Counted from the stretch's first letter, positions 24,501 to 39,500 are shown. The stretch is 64,000 nucleotides of DNA from Tretioscincus oriximinensis (GCA_022410635.1 JAJVDF010000234.1:1-64000); one strand, 5' to 3'. Notes: generated by a model from the letters alone, not told the origin. A program made the numbers and translations.

Positions 24501-27500
24501 AACAAAAAAGGTTGATTTGTGATAGATTAATACCACAAGCATCTCTGCTCCAGTAGCTTTTTGTTTACACTTTGGTAAAGCTCAAGGAAATTACCCTGCT
24601 AGTACATTCTATACTTCTGGTATAGGGCGGGATATAAGTACAAATAAGTACAAATAAATAATATCCACATAAGAACATAAGAAGAGCCATACTGGATCAG
24701 GCCACAGCCCATCAAGTCCAGCATTCTGTGCCACACAGAGGCCCACCAGATGCACCTGGGCAGTCTAAACAGAGGAAAGCAAAATATGCTCCTGTTCATG
24801 ACTCCCTGCAAATGGTATTTCAAGAGTCCTGCCTGTTGCTCCATCCCGGAGGCGACATCCAGACAACTATACTAGTATCCATTTATACCCTTAGTGTCCA
24901 TAAATCTGTCTAGTCCTGTCTTGAAACTATCCAAGCTGTTAGCTACCACTACCTCTTCAGGAAGTAAATTCCACAGGCCGATGACCCTCTGGGTGAAAAA
25001 ATACTTTCCTTTGTCTGTTCTCACTTTTCTACCCAACAATTTTAAGGAGTGCCCTCTGGTCCTTGTGTTGTGTGATAGAGAAAACATTTTTCATTCAGCA
25101 ATGCGTGCTTCTCCATGTGTTTAGTAATTTTGTCCTTAATTATGGTTTCCAACACTTTACCTGGTTTCCAACACTTTGCATTGGACAGAGCATAGCCAAT
25201 ACTACAAGGCACTTCAAAATGGCTGGCTAGTTGAATATACTGGGAAGACCAAAACTTGATCCATTAGAAAAATTAGGATGGGAAGGAAAGAAAAGCAGAA
25301 TATGCTTCCATTCTTCATACGCTTAATAAGCTTATCAAAACATACTTCCAGACGACATGGAGAATGGCAGATGGAATGCCTGCACTGCTTTTCAGAGTGA
25401 CTTGTTTGACATGCACAGGACTGTCCAACATGTTTTTTACTAATCAGATATCTGATGAAATTCCTCTGACATTGGTGGTAACTTCTAAGGAGTTACTGTA
25501 CATCCTTTCCACCTTCATTTTATTTTTGTACCCTTGGTGAGCTCATAAAAGTTGCTGCCACAGTCTTGGAGGAATTTAGTCAGACATCTAGTAAGTTGAA
25601 TATGTACTGGATGAACAAAACAGTGCAAGATTTCATATACTGTATTATTTCTTTATTTTGAATTAATTGCTAATAGACTGCCAGTCACAAGACCATCTTG
25701 CTAGTGCTTTTTTCATGTCAAATAACAGCCATTTTTAATGATGGAACAGTTGTTATTTCAGTTACTCCAGAGCAATGGTAGCCTATTCAGTTTATTAAAT
25801 TAATTAAACTCATTAAATTTAATGGAGCTTTTGTTTACTTCTGAATAGTGTATTTATTATACTGATTCACATTTGACTTTTTAGAGTTTCCTACTTTTAA
25901 AAATAGAATTAACATTAATTGATAGGAAAAATGTATTGTTATAATGAGCCTCTGTCATATAGCTCTACAGATGAGATACCAAAAGGTATAGTTCAGTAGC
26001 CATGCAAGTATTGATGGAATAAATATTGACTTTGATATTGTTATATTTACTCATTTTCAAAAACAATCTACTCCCCAGTAACATTTTTTCTTCATGTCAT
26101 TGGGCAGTGCTGCCTTCCTTTATTTGTTTCTGTTATTAAAAAGCAACCTCTTAAAGTAGTTTTGGCTGAACCAGTTAGGGTGACTTGTTCAATATCAGTC
26201 CACTGTGCTTTGTGACTGAAAGCTTTTAGTTTGTGTATTGACATATGTCTGGCAAAATGACTGTCTCTGGAATAAGGCATTCCATTGTGGCCAGGCCAGA
26301 GTCCATTCTCTGAGCCTCATTTTGGCACCAAATCTGCACATAACTATGGTCTTTTTCTAAGCTTCTTTCAATAAATATTCATTCATATTACTGTATATGC
26401 AGGGTCAGATAAGTTAAACATTTGCAAGCATGTCACTTGACAATATGTGGAGATAGAAGAGACAGCCTTATCACTCCATGCCATGCTATGCAGTTGGAGC
26501 CAACACAACTGCTGATAGCCAGAGTAGCTGCGTTTGATTTTGTTCTAATAAAATATTTTGGTAGCATACATGGCTTGCTGTGATAGGAAGCTTATCTAGA
26601 CGTTTACTTTCCTCATTTAATTGCTGAAGTATTACAGTGGCTTCATACTGCATTTATGTTACAAAAAGCCTTTGTATCTGTAGGTATACAGAATAAACAC
26701 GATGAAGTCTCTAGGTAACTAACAATTGCTGAAATCACAATAAAACAAAATTTTAAATAGCAAAGCTTGTATAAAATTAAATAATATTTTGTCACCATGA
26801 GTTGTAAGCAGAATACAGCAGATCTAAAAGCAAATGCGAAGATATGCTCTTGAAGAAGATACATTAGGCAAGTTTCCCAGAGAAGAGTATCCTAAAGACA
26901 TTATGTCATCACAGAAATGTTTCTGTCNGATTTGTGATAAGCCAAGATAAAGGCCTTTGCTTATGCCATGGTGTTTCCATTTTGTTTGAGGGTTTAAAGG
27001 TTAACTTAAGTACTTCAAATTATCTCTGGAAATTGATGAAGAGCCAGTACAGTTGTTTTAACCCTAGTAAAATATACTTCATTTACCTCATTTCACCTCA
27101 TCCAAAGAAAAACTTCAAAATCAGCCTTGTATACAATAGAATACAAACATATTTTGGATTATTTATTCATTTCATCTCATTTTATTTCTGTCTTGCCTTT
27201 CACCTAAAGTTCCCAGAGCAAGACACAACTCTCAATTAAAAATAACTACTGTACAAAATAGTTGTACAAAATTGTACAGAATAGGCTTAAAATATAANCC
27301 TTCTATCCTAGCAGGATTTTTTTAATACCTCTTGCTATCTAATATGCTTAGATACTTTAACAAGGGGGTCTTGTAGCACTTTGAAATTAACAGGAAATAG
27401 ATTCCCTTGCTAGATCTTTGGAACCAAAACTAAGATGATTATTTCTTTGATATCAGTTCACATACTTTGTTTGTTTGCATCAGAACCTTAAGACATTGCG

Positions 27501-30500
27501 TTTAGTTCTTGCAAGGCAAAAAATTGGTAGCCCATTCATAAGAGAGGGGAAAATAATAAAACAGGTTCTCAAACATTCCCTTTGTATTAAAAGTGAAATT
27601 AGAAACAGAGAAGCCCTGTTTTAAATCTTAGGCAAAGTTATTTCGNCTTCCCTTAATCAAGTCTAGAAAATATTTTATTTTTGTGAAACATAATTGAGGC
27701 TAAAGTTTACTGCAGTTGAAGCCAGCAACTCAACCTGATGGTCCAAACTGTCTCCCGAGCTCCCAACTGATGTAAATTAGTACCCAACCTGCAGATTCCA
27801 TAAAAATGCTGTGCTTGTGGCTCACTTAAAAACACTAATTTGACTAAGAGCCCCAAAGTGTTTGAGTCTAAGGGTGTGTTCACACGACTATTTTATGCCT
27901 CAGTTATAGCGACATTATGAAGGTTGTGTCACACGGGTTAAGCGTGTATCAGTAAAACTTCCGCAATAAAGGCCATTTATTCAGCAATAAACTATTGCTG
28001 AGATAATCAGGAATAATTGTGGAGAACGTCTGAAATCTCGCAGCCAACCTCCATCATCTCGTAGCCAATCCCCTTCATCTCCCTTTTGAACAAAAATAGT
28101 GTGAGAGACAGGAGGGATGACAGGTGGAAGTACCGCCTCCTTGCTTCGGCGGGGAATCCTGCCCACTTTTTCATCCAGCCAGCCCTCTGCCCGCTTTTAG
28201 AGGGTTCCTGCCTGGAGATTTGATCTGCAAAAGCAAGGGGAACATTGACAGACGTCCTGCCAACCTCCCCAGCTCCTCAGCAGCCCCCCAAAGCAGGCAG
28301 AGGCAGGCTAGATAAAATTCTGCCGAATAATATGGCTGCGTTCTGCTGGCCCCATCCATACGGAGCCTAGCAGAACGCAACCGTCTCCACCTCCTCTACT
28401 TCGGCAGAATTTCCTCTAGCCTGCCTCTGCCTGCTTTGGGGGGCAGCTGAGGAGGAGCTGGGGAGGTTGACAGAGGACGTCATGGAGGGTTCCTGCCTGG
28501 AGATCGGATTTGCAAAAGCAAGGGGAACTTTGACAGAGGGCAGGCTAGAGGAAATTCTGCCAAAACAGAGGAGGCGGAGACAGCTGTGTTCTGCTGGCCC
28601 CATCCATATGGAGCCTAGGCTCCGTATAGATGGGGTCAGAAGAACGCAGCCGTTTGCTTCGGCAGAATTTCCTCTAGCCTTCTCGTGACACACAGCTCAC
28701 TCAGCTGTGGTGGAGGTCTGCTGGGCTGGCTGGAAGGAGCCGGCTGCGTATCACGAGAATTCAAGTTTACGTGTGAACAGACACGCCATTGTATATTCCG
28801 AAATATAGCTTCGTGGTGTGAAGGGATAGGCATTTGTTATATTCCGGAATATAAATTTATTCTAGTTTTTAGAATGCACCCTTATTTACATGACCTGAAG
28901 ACATCACAGATCCCTTTAAAACCTTACCAGAGAAAAATGGAGGCTTGCAAAGTTTTAGGGAAATGTTTATGAAAAAGAGTCAAAGTTCATTTTTCCTACT
29001 GCTCAGCAACAGCAGGCAGTTGTTGTTCTGCCTGACTTCTAACATTTTAGCCAAAACAAAGGAAACATACCCCCCACCAAAGCCCCTTAAATAGCTGGAG
29101 CTCATGGCTTCTCAGACATGATATCTTGGGCATTGATTCATAAATCTTAGCTAGAAACTAAATCTCCAAAATTTAAAAACACTCAATTTTTTTATACCTT
29201 CTCACACCAAACCTGTGAATGTGCTCCCAGAATTATTATATATCAAGTCAATCATTAAATGTCTGCTTCCAGGAAAACCAAATAAAAGGTGCTAATTTAT
29301 TTATCATGCACACTGCATTTACAGGAAACAAACTAGAGCCAACAGATATTAAAAAGGGATCCATTTCAAGCGTTGCTTTTACTTTATGCAGTTAGTTTCT
29401 TTGGAATCTATGTTCAAAAGGCTGTTTTGTATAATCCCAGCAGCCACATCATATTTTGGATTTGGGTATGGGTGGGGTATAAGTATAAATAAATAAAATA
29501 AATAAATATTTATTTCACTTCCATTTGATTGGGGTATAAAGTTATCCTACCATTCTTAATACTTCCATTGTCACTATTTTGGCTAACTTGTATCATTTCT
29601 GCACAGGACCTTATTCTGATTATATCTTAGTATCACAAACTGATGCAGGTCTCTATCCTTAAGTGTAATCCAGAATAAATCCTGGCACAGAAAGTGCCAT
29701 ATTTAGCTTTTAGAAGAAGAGGAATCGAGTTTTTATACCCCACTCTTTTCCAGAGTGGCTTATAGGGTTAATTTTCACCCAAAGGCTTACATCTTATTCT
29801 ATCTTCCCCATCAGGTTAATGATGGTACTCATTTATCTAATTGAAATGCAGACAAATTTGCATTTCTTTCACATAGCTGAGTTGGCTAGAGCTGCAGGCT
29901 AGTAGAAGGCACTCACCCCTCCCTACGTCCGGCATAGGGCTTCGAAATCCAATCTCTCACATGAAAGACTGAGCCATTTGCATTATATTGGTTTTATTGT
30001 GACTTGCCCTAACATCTTTAAATATAGAACAGATACAATTACAACCAAAAAGTTTAATTCAGTTATACTTTTATATGTGAATATTGTATAATATGACAAG
30101 ATAACTAGTGGCTTTTTGTAGGAAGTAGTCCAGGAACATAATTAATATAAATAATCTTATGTATATTTTCTTCCGTCTCTCAGAGAAGCAGAAAGTATTA
30201 NGCACTAGAAAGTGAAACATTAGGGTGCAAGGAATTTGTGGATCATGATGGAAAATTAACACAGTATGGATTTATTTTGGATTTTGCTGTTTTCAATAAT
30301 GAGTTGGAAATATTTACATTTTTAGCATTTCTGAATACCTCTGTTTCAATTCAAACTAAAAAGTTTTGGGCAGGAATTTTAAACCTTATCCTCTAACATA
30401 TTGAACATTGCAGTTTGATTAGTTATTAACTCTGTGTTCAGATAAGGGCAGCCAGTTACTGGATATAAATATTTCAGTATTCCCCCTTCCTGTTCCCATT

Positions 30501-33500
30501 CACCTAGAGGGTCTCCATCTCTTTTAATATCAGTCTGTGCCTAATGTAATCTTTCCTATGTACCAGACCTTAGCAGAATGCCATGTGATATGATGTCATG
30601 TCTGAGAGAAGCGTTAAGTTCCTTCACACTAGCTTAGAATTGGCTACTAGTTTAATTTCAGCTGTTTATGCAGCCATATATAAAGTTACATTACGCATTT
30701 CTTTGATACTTTTCCTGTGAACAAAGATACCTATATAAATGTGAATCCTCTTATATTGCAGATTCTGTTGTAATTGGGTGTTTTTGTACCAAGATTTGGC
30801 AGCAGTTTCTCAATATATTTGAATTGTTTGTGATCTTAGGCCTAGCAAAGATGAAACTGGTAAAGTGACTGAATCGGGAGCATCTGTGGTCAAGCATGGG
30901 CTTAATGCAGAAAAAAAATTCATGCAAATTCACTATTTAAAGGTAAGAGCAGTTAAACTATTGTTTCCAGTATTTCAAATTCATATATTTATTCAATCCT
31001 TGAGCCTTAATAANATCTGACTCCTTTGATTGTTTCTTTTAGGGTTACTTTCTTCTACGGTCTTTATCAGGAAAAGTTGGAGATGCAGCATATTTTACCT
31101 TTTTAAGAAAATTTGTGCAGACTTTTCATGGACAACTGATACTTTCTCAGGTATAAAGAGGACCAGTTAAACTACATTCCTTAAATGTTCCAAGATTGCC
31201 TTTAGAAAAATTAAATGTAAAGCATCTATGGCTGTTTATTTAAAATAAAACCGAAAAAGGAACCTTGAACTGAAGCATGTGTATCCTTGGCCTTCCATTG
31301 AATACTTGTTGAATCAAACTGAAGCAAGTCTTCTTAGTCAACCAGTGATTGGATGAAGTTCTCTTTTGGAAATACTGTAGTGACTTGCAGAATAGATGTT
31401 AGAGGCAGCCCAACACATCTTTTTCAAAGTTTTATTTCTGCTCACTTGTAAGCTGACCAGATGATCCCTTTGGGGGGGGGGGATTGAAAACCCATTTTGG
31501 GGGTGCCTCCTGTTTTTTTCTGAGGAAAAAAAATAAAAAGACAAAAAATATTATTGAAAAAAAATCTTTTTTTGAAAAAACTTTCCTCAGAAAAAATTGG
31601 GAGGCATCCCAAAACCAGGTTTTCAACCCCTCCAAAATGGGTCATCTGGTCAGCCTACTCACTTGGCCTGTGGTGAGCAGTGCTGTATTTTGGTTTGGTA
31701 GGCCTGTATGCAACTAGGAAACNGAGACCACATGGAGGCATGCAGAAATACCATAGAAAATAAGGTTTAAAATTTTCCTTTTCTTTATTCAAGTTTATCC
31801 TACTTTGCAAGCCTTTTGCTTGCAAGCATTTCAGTGGTTCACAGTACAACTTCATATTCTCCTTGAATTATGTCCAGAAGGACACACTTAAAGAAACAGT
31901 GGGCTAAAGCAAAGGAAGCATTAGAATACATTTAGAAAATTATGATAGGTGGATGAAAGTTGGGAATATAATGATGAGATACTTGTTTCATCACAGACAG
32001 AGATACATGTCTTTGGTTTCCGCTATCATATATATTTTGGAATTCCTGGTTATGTTTTGCTGCTGATTAGATAGCCATTCCATATTTAATCAGATTTGGA
32101 GGCATTGTCATTGTCATGGGAGAAGCGGGAGGGCTTTGCCTCCAGTGNGGAATTTGAATGTGCATTGAAGATGCACCCATCCTTGTACCTGACCAAAATT
32201 TTAAAGCCTTAATTTTGACCTTGAAAAACACCAGTAGCAGGAAAATCCTTTCCTTGCATGTCACATCAGTTTCTTGTTCCAGGTGCTTTCAAGGCCAAAA
32301 AATAAGGTCTTAAAATAGCTCTTAAGTAAGTTGGGCTTAAAAGAAAGGGGANGCCACATTTGTCACCAAGACACAAATTTAAGAGTATTACCCTGGGTGC
32401 TTCAGTCCCTATATGTGCCCATGCTTGAAAGAGATATCTATTTCATTCTCCCTTTGGCTTTCAGTGTTGAATAGCACCAATATTTTCCCAGAAACTAGCC
32501 TAAATAGGAACTTATCTTTTATTAACTTATGTACTCATTACACTCATGCCAAAATCTCACGCTTGAAAATCATATTTTCCTGGGTAGCAGCCTCCAGCTG
32601 CGTCAACAGTTAATGGAGCTGTTATCTTGGACCATGTGACTAACCAGTTGACTTTTTTGGTCCAAAAAACACTTTCCCCTTTTCAGCCAATCAGCAAAAT
32701 CATTCCAGGATTTTTGTTTTATGTTGCAGAATCCACACATCAGTAAACATAACACTATTGAGGTTATTTTAAATCGTTGTTATTAAATAGGAAATCACTT
32801 GTAAGAATGGGACATGGGTCCTTTCTTNGTTCCAAGTAAATGAGACTATATTTGTTTAACTTAGACTAAAAATGTTAACTATATGAACATTTTCATGCAG
32901 TTTTCTTGGAGACAACACACAAAGATCCACATTATCACAAAAGCCAAACTCAACTTGACATTGCCTTTACACTATAAGCTTAGCTCTGATTATGTGCAAA
33001 ATCCCCATACATTATCTAAGGGAAAGTGCAGGACAGAATAGATTACAATTTGTTACTGTTATCCTGATATGAAATCATCTTGGTTAGCCAAATGACATAA
33101 ATATTTCAAAATGCTGGAAGGTCTCTCTCATAAGCATATTAATCGTGACTGTATGATCATGTTACAAAGATCATTGTTTCTTGTATCTGTACAATTAACT
33201 GTGAAATGCGGATTTATAAAAGATTCAGCTGTTCTTTGACCAGATGAAACTTCTCTATCTTGCTATGTTCCTGGAAGCAAATGTTTACTAAACTGATTTT
33301 AAAACAAGACATCTGTAGGGCAGTGATATTTAGACTTAGTGATAGCGGAGATCCCTTCTTTTATTTAGTTTTTCTTCTGCTCATTTTCAAAATTAATCTT
33401 AGTGAGAAATGATAGACATCACACATGGTTCTAAAGTCCCAGAATCTTCATATTTCAGTCTTAGGAAGCAGTAGAAAAAAAATTAAGAAAATATGAGAAA

Positions 33501-36500
33501 GACATCTGTTACCTTCTTTTGTTTTCTCTCCTCAATATTATATTCAACTAACGGAATTGCAATGAGTCCTGTTTTTAAACTTTTGAAAACTGTTTTNAGA
33601 CAGTTGACATCTAGCAATCTTTGGTTAGTAAGCATGAAGTACGTATCCCTGGGATAGAAAGCCCACATTTTCTCGCTGTGAAATAAGATGCATTTAAATT
33701 TGGCAAGATGTGAGAATCTGAGAAAACTATGTATGAGGAATTAAAGGGANCACAGACAAGAAACAAAAGATTAAATGAAAATCTTTATTGTTGTCATCAT
33801 TGCAGTCTGAACCAAAATCTGATACGGCAGAAATGACTAAGGTTTTGGTCACACACATACTTTTAAACCATCTTCATTCCCGAAGAACTAAACCAAGAAC
33901 AAAACAAAACAAAAAGTTGTTTTTTTTTTCTGGTTCAGTCCAGTTCTTCAGAACTGAAAATGCTTTAAAAACATGTGTGACCAGGGCCTAAAAGTTTTGG
34001 ATTGAAAAAATAAATGGTGGTGAAGTTCCNATAAATTGCATTGCACAACATAGAATGCCTTCTTTAGTTGTAGTAAAGCTCCAATTATTTACTAGAGTCT
34101 TATAAAAAAATGTGAGTTCCAGCTTGATTATTTGACCTCTTACCTCTCCGTTCATCAATTAATGCCATTGCAACTCCATATATTTATGTGTTGAATAAGA
34201 ATGTAAGCAAACGTGTGATGTAGAATATATTTTATTAATTAAAGTTTTAATTTACATGTTCCCTGTACTGTAAAAAATAATGGGAGATATTCTTAGCATT
34301 TTAAAGTATGAAGAAGAAAGCATATCATCTAGGATAAATAATGGCCTGCATTCTGAATACTAACCTTGTTTCTTGCGGCATTTGTAGTACTTTCCCTAGA
34401 TTTGAGCCACAGGTGCAGGGAAATGACTTCACATGTGAAACATTAATCAGTTTGCTTCCCCCCCCCCCCCTTCATTTTTGACTGCACGCTTGGTATGCTT
34501 TTAATAGTAGGTTTTGTTTATTTTAGTTGAGTAGCAAGAAAGTCTGGAATTTTAGGANAGGATTTTTTTCTCTGTTCATTCTGGTTTCTGTGAGAGAATC
34601 CATTGACTAACACCTTTCGATGAAATTGGTGTAATGAATGGACTGTTAGTAACTGCAAATAAATAGAAATTAGTATGAGTTGCTGATTCCACTAGTGCAG
34701 TTAAAGTTGATGTTTAGTGTGCTGACGAAAAACTAATCCCTTGGGGACTAACACTTTGCAGACTTTAATTTTCTGATTGCAACATCTGCTTAAAGAAGTT
34801 GCCATCTGTGGAGGGAAGAGAGGGGAGACCACTGAAGAAGTAGATGTGTCTACGAAAGCTTATGCCACCCAATTTTCTCCTGTTAGTCTCAAAGTGCTAC
34901 TTGCCCTTTTGCTGGACGTTTAAAAGTGAATATTAATAGTTTATTAACTTATTAACAATACTCCAACCCCCTAACGCAAAAACGTGTAACAATAATGCAA
35001 CCAGAAATCTTAACATTGAACATCACAAGTGTTTGCTTACAGAACAAATAACCTCGAAGTAGAGAGAATTAGTCCATGGCTCGAGTAGGAGTGTGGTAGA
35101 TGCAGCAGCTTGGCTGACAGCCCAGGTCAGGTCAGCCGCCCGGTATGACACTGCAACCATTTGGACCATGCAACAGTTCACCTGCCCAGCCCGACACTGC
35201 AACCAGCTGGGCCATGCACCATGACGTGGCAACCATCAGGATGCCCGCTCAGCGAGGCAGCCCATGCCATACCAGCTGCTCAGCTCGGGCCTTGCCAGTA
35301 GACCCCATGAACCATGCCCCATGATGTAGGTCCTGGACTGCTCAATCTCCTGGTGGGGCTTGCCCCCTTGGTCTAGGCACCCGAGCTGTCCAGCAGCACA
35401 TCCAACCCACCCATTTTGTGGTTCTCACCATAGGATCAAAGAGATTTCGAAGGGCTCTCAAGAATCCGTCCTGTGTACAGCCCACCTCAATGACTGCAAA
35501 CATGCGTTTGACCTACCCATCCCCAATGGTAGGCATGCAAGTTCAGAAGCCCTTTAGGAGGGCCCCCAAGCTATGAGGTAGTCATGGGGATACCTGTCTC
35601 CAGGTTTTTTTACTCCTCTTGGTCCGCCAAGCTACGCCACTGCCACTAGAGCAGTCCTGCACTCCGCCAGACACCTCCTACTATACCAACCACTTGAGCG
35701 AAGCTTCCTGCACTTTCTCCAGCCATGCCTGTGTGCCTGCTCTCCACCTATTTGTTTATAAGGAGATGGCCATATGCCACATGCCACACCATTTGCCTGG
35801 ATTACCCTCCTGACCACCATGGAGCTTATATTCCTCTTGTACCTTGATATGTCAGGGTCATGTAACATAGAACAATGGAGCAAAACCAAATGACAAACCA
35901 ATAGAAGGCAACCCTTTGCACTTCTAGCATCATGCCCATTCCTGTGATGGCTCCTGCCTTCTTAGCGGGATTNACATGGCATCCTTCATCAATGTCGCAG
36001 GCANATGTGTTCTTGTCCCATGCGCCTCCGAGAAAAGAGAAAAAACATAGTCATATACTATAGGCTGTGACCTTTGTAAATGCATTTTGCCAATGAAGAA
36101 TATAACTCTGCCTGCGTCCACATGGGTGTGAAAGCATATCCCAAAGTGAAGTGAAAGACTTACCATTGCAACGTTGCCTTTTAGCGTGCAAAGTATACCA
36201 GCGTATGAACTACTGGGGGCAAAGGTCCTTGCGACCCGCTGTCGCTAGAGCCCAGAATTTAAGCCAGGCCCAACCATAGGCAAATTGTTAACTCACACTG
36301 TATGTCACCTTAAAACGGCTGATTTTACATATCAGAAAAGAATTCACAAATACAGAAAAAAGAATCTTTAAAAAAAGATTCTATTTGTCCCTTGAGTCTC
36401 AAATTTGCCCTTTTACCATAATCACAGTCTGTCCTGGATGGGGTTGAATTGCCTATAAGGGACGGCTGCGAAATCTAGGAGTGCTTCTGGATCCTTCGCT

Positions 36501-39500
36501 GACACTTGAAGATCAGGTGGAGGCGGTGGCCAGGAATGCCTATTTCTAGCTACGTCTAAGTACGCAAGTTGCGGCCACAGTGATCCACGCTCTGGTAACT
36601 TCCAGGTTGGACTATTGTAATGCACTCTATATGGGGCTGCCCCTGAAGACGGTTCGGAAGCTGCAGCTGGTGCAGAATGCAGCTGCTAGACTACTGACCA
36701 GAACAGCTGGCCGGACACACATCACGACTGCACTGAAAGAACTGCCTGGCTGCCAGTTTGCTACCGAGCCCAATTCAAGGTATTAACTCTAACCTTTAAA
36801 GCCTTACATAACTTGGGCCCCAAATATCTAAAGGAACGCCTTCTCCCATATGAGCCTGCTCGTGTCCTAAGATCTNCAGGGGAGGCCCTCCTGACTGTAC
36901 CACCACCCTCAATGGCAGAGAGGGTGGGAACCTGGAATAGGGCCTTCTCTGTGGCAGCCCCCAGACTATGGAATAGTCTCCCCCTTGAGGTACATCAATC
37001 ATCATCTGTGTGCACTTTCAGAAAACGCTTGAAGATGCACCTCTTTGGCATGGCCTTTGGCTAGAAAATTACTGTCTCCTCCCCATTTTTAGAAAAGGCT
37101 GTTTTTAATGTGTTAAAATTATGGTTTTATTGTTAACCGCCCTGAGACCTACTGTTATAGGGCGGTATAAAAATGTAAATAAATTAATAAATAATATGGG
37201 TGCACAGGTTTATTCCAAAAGCCTAAGTTAATGGCTAACGGCCCAAGCATTATAATTCGATGACAACCTTATAGTGTCAGATCTGTAATGCTCAGGTAAA
37301 TATTGTAAAGCATTTTATTGCCAAAGGATAATATTCTTGATGCCCAGACATTATGAATCAGTGGCAATCTTATTGCACCAGACCAGCAATGCCATAGGTA
37401 ATTATTGTATTGAAACGCATTATGCCGCCAAGGAAAATATTCATTCATGCCCCAGCATTTTAATGCCAAAGGCAAATATTCTTTAACGTCCAAGCATTAT
37501 GAATTCAGTGGCAATCTTACTTCACCTGACCTGTAATGCAACAGTAAATATTTTATCAAAGGGAAAGAATGTGCCTTGTAAGGAAGTAAAGGTTTATCTG
37601 TGCAATGTTCTTTATCCAACCACAAACNGCTATGAAATATTCTTATATAATTGCAATGTCTGCTTTCAAACAGCTGTGTCCTTTGCACATAGTTGCAAAA
37701 AATCTCTATGTAGTTGCAATATCTTGCTTTCAAGTAGTTGTACAATTATTAAGTTGCAATATATTGCTCTCAAATAGCCGTGCAATATTCTCTATGAACT
37801 CGCTAGCTATGAAATATTCTTTACCTCTACAACATAATATTTAACCGCAGTGTCCTGTTGTGCAATATTCTATTATTCCATTGCCATTGGCAATTANATG
37901 NCTGCCATATGTGTGCACANGACTTTCAACAGATCCCAGACAATTATCTAGCAAGGGAAAGGCGCTTAGATGCCTGCCATATATGCACAAGAGCATCATT
38001 GCACAAGAGCATCATAAAATATATCAAATGAATAATAAGGCAAAGGCACAAAAGATGCCTACCATATATGCACAAAAGCAGCCTAAAATAAACCCAATTG
38101 ACAAATAAGGTAAAGGCAAGTAAAGATGTCTGCCCTGCATATGACCCTGTGGCAAATATTTCTTATTGTCCCAGACTTTTTATTGTACAGGTAAATATCT
38201 TCATCGTGGTGCAGTTTAAAGTCCCAGGAAAACATATTTTAATGCAAAGTATTATGATTCAGCAGCAAATATTTTTTGTTGCACCAGATCCTTAATTTTG
38301 CTGGTAAATATTTTTACAGCAAAGCATTTTAATGCTAAAGGAAATAACTTTTAATCCCAAGCATTAGTATCCAGTGGCCACATTATGATCCAATGACACA
38401 AAATTTCTTACGGAACCAGACCTTGAATACCACTGGTAAATATTTNTTATAGAAAAGCATTTTAATGCTAAAGGAAAATATCTTTTAATCCAAGCAGCAT
38501 GATCCAGTGGCAAATATTTCTTACTGACTAGACCTTTAATACCACCGATAAAGATTTATTGTAACAAAGCATGTAAATGCTGTGGGAAAATATCCTATTA
38601 ATCCCAAGCATTACAATCCCGTGGCAAAATATTTCTTCAAGCAAAGCATTTTAATGCTAATGGAAAATATCTTTTTAATCCAAGCATAATAATCCATTGC
38701 AATTTTTTAATTTTTGAACCAGTGGTAAATACTTATTATAGCAAAGCATATTAATGCTAAGGGAAAATATTATTCCTATCCTAAGCATAACGATCCAGTG
38801 GCAAATATTTCTTACTGTACCAGACCTTTATGATAAATAGTTATTATAGCAAAGTGTTTTAATGCTGAAGGAAAATAACTTTTTAATCTAATGCATTATG
38901 ATCAGTTGGCACAATATTTCTTTTTGAACCAGACCTTTAATGACAGTGGTAAAGTTTTATTAAAGCGAGGCATTTTAATCCTGAAGGAAATTACCCTTTA
39001 AATTCCAAGTATTATGATCAAGTCAAGCCTTATGACAAAGTGGAAAATATTTGTTAATGAACCACCTTTTAATGTCACTGTTAAGTATTTATTCTGGCAA
39101 AGCATTTTAGTGCTGCAGGAAAATACCCTTTTAACCCCAAGCATAATGATCAGGTGGCAACATAATTCTTCAGGCCTTCAATGCCACTGGTAAAAATGTA
39201 TTATAGCNAAGCATTATAATGCTGAAGGAAAATATCTTTTTAATCCCAAGCATAATGATGAAGCGGCAAAATATTTCTTATTGAAACACAATTTTTAATA
39301 CCTTTGGTAAATATTTATTATAGCAAAGCATTTTAATGTTGAAGAAAAGTATCCATTTAACCCTAAGCATTATGATCAAGTGGCAAAATATTTCTTACAG
39401 AAAGGCATATTAGTGCTGAAGGTAAATATCTGTAAAATCCCAAGCATATTGATCCAGAGGCAAAATGTTTAAGAAAGGCGTTTTAATGCTAAAGTAAAAT

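Noticed and set aside
28124..28693. Overlapping open frames on both strands at 28.1-28.7 kb
   Set aside because: They fall in the GC-rich core of a transposable element and encode no recognised domain; direct and inverted repeats explain their likeness.
33483..33668. Possible LINE or retroviral coding fragment on the minus strand
   Set aside because: Only 61 codons with one N and no motif specific enough to name a family.
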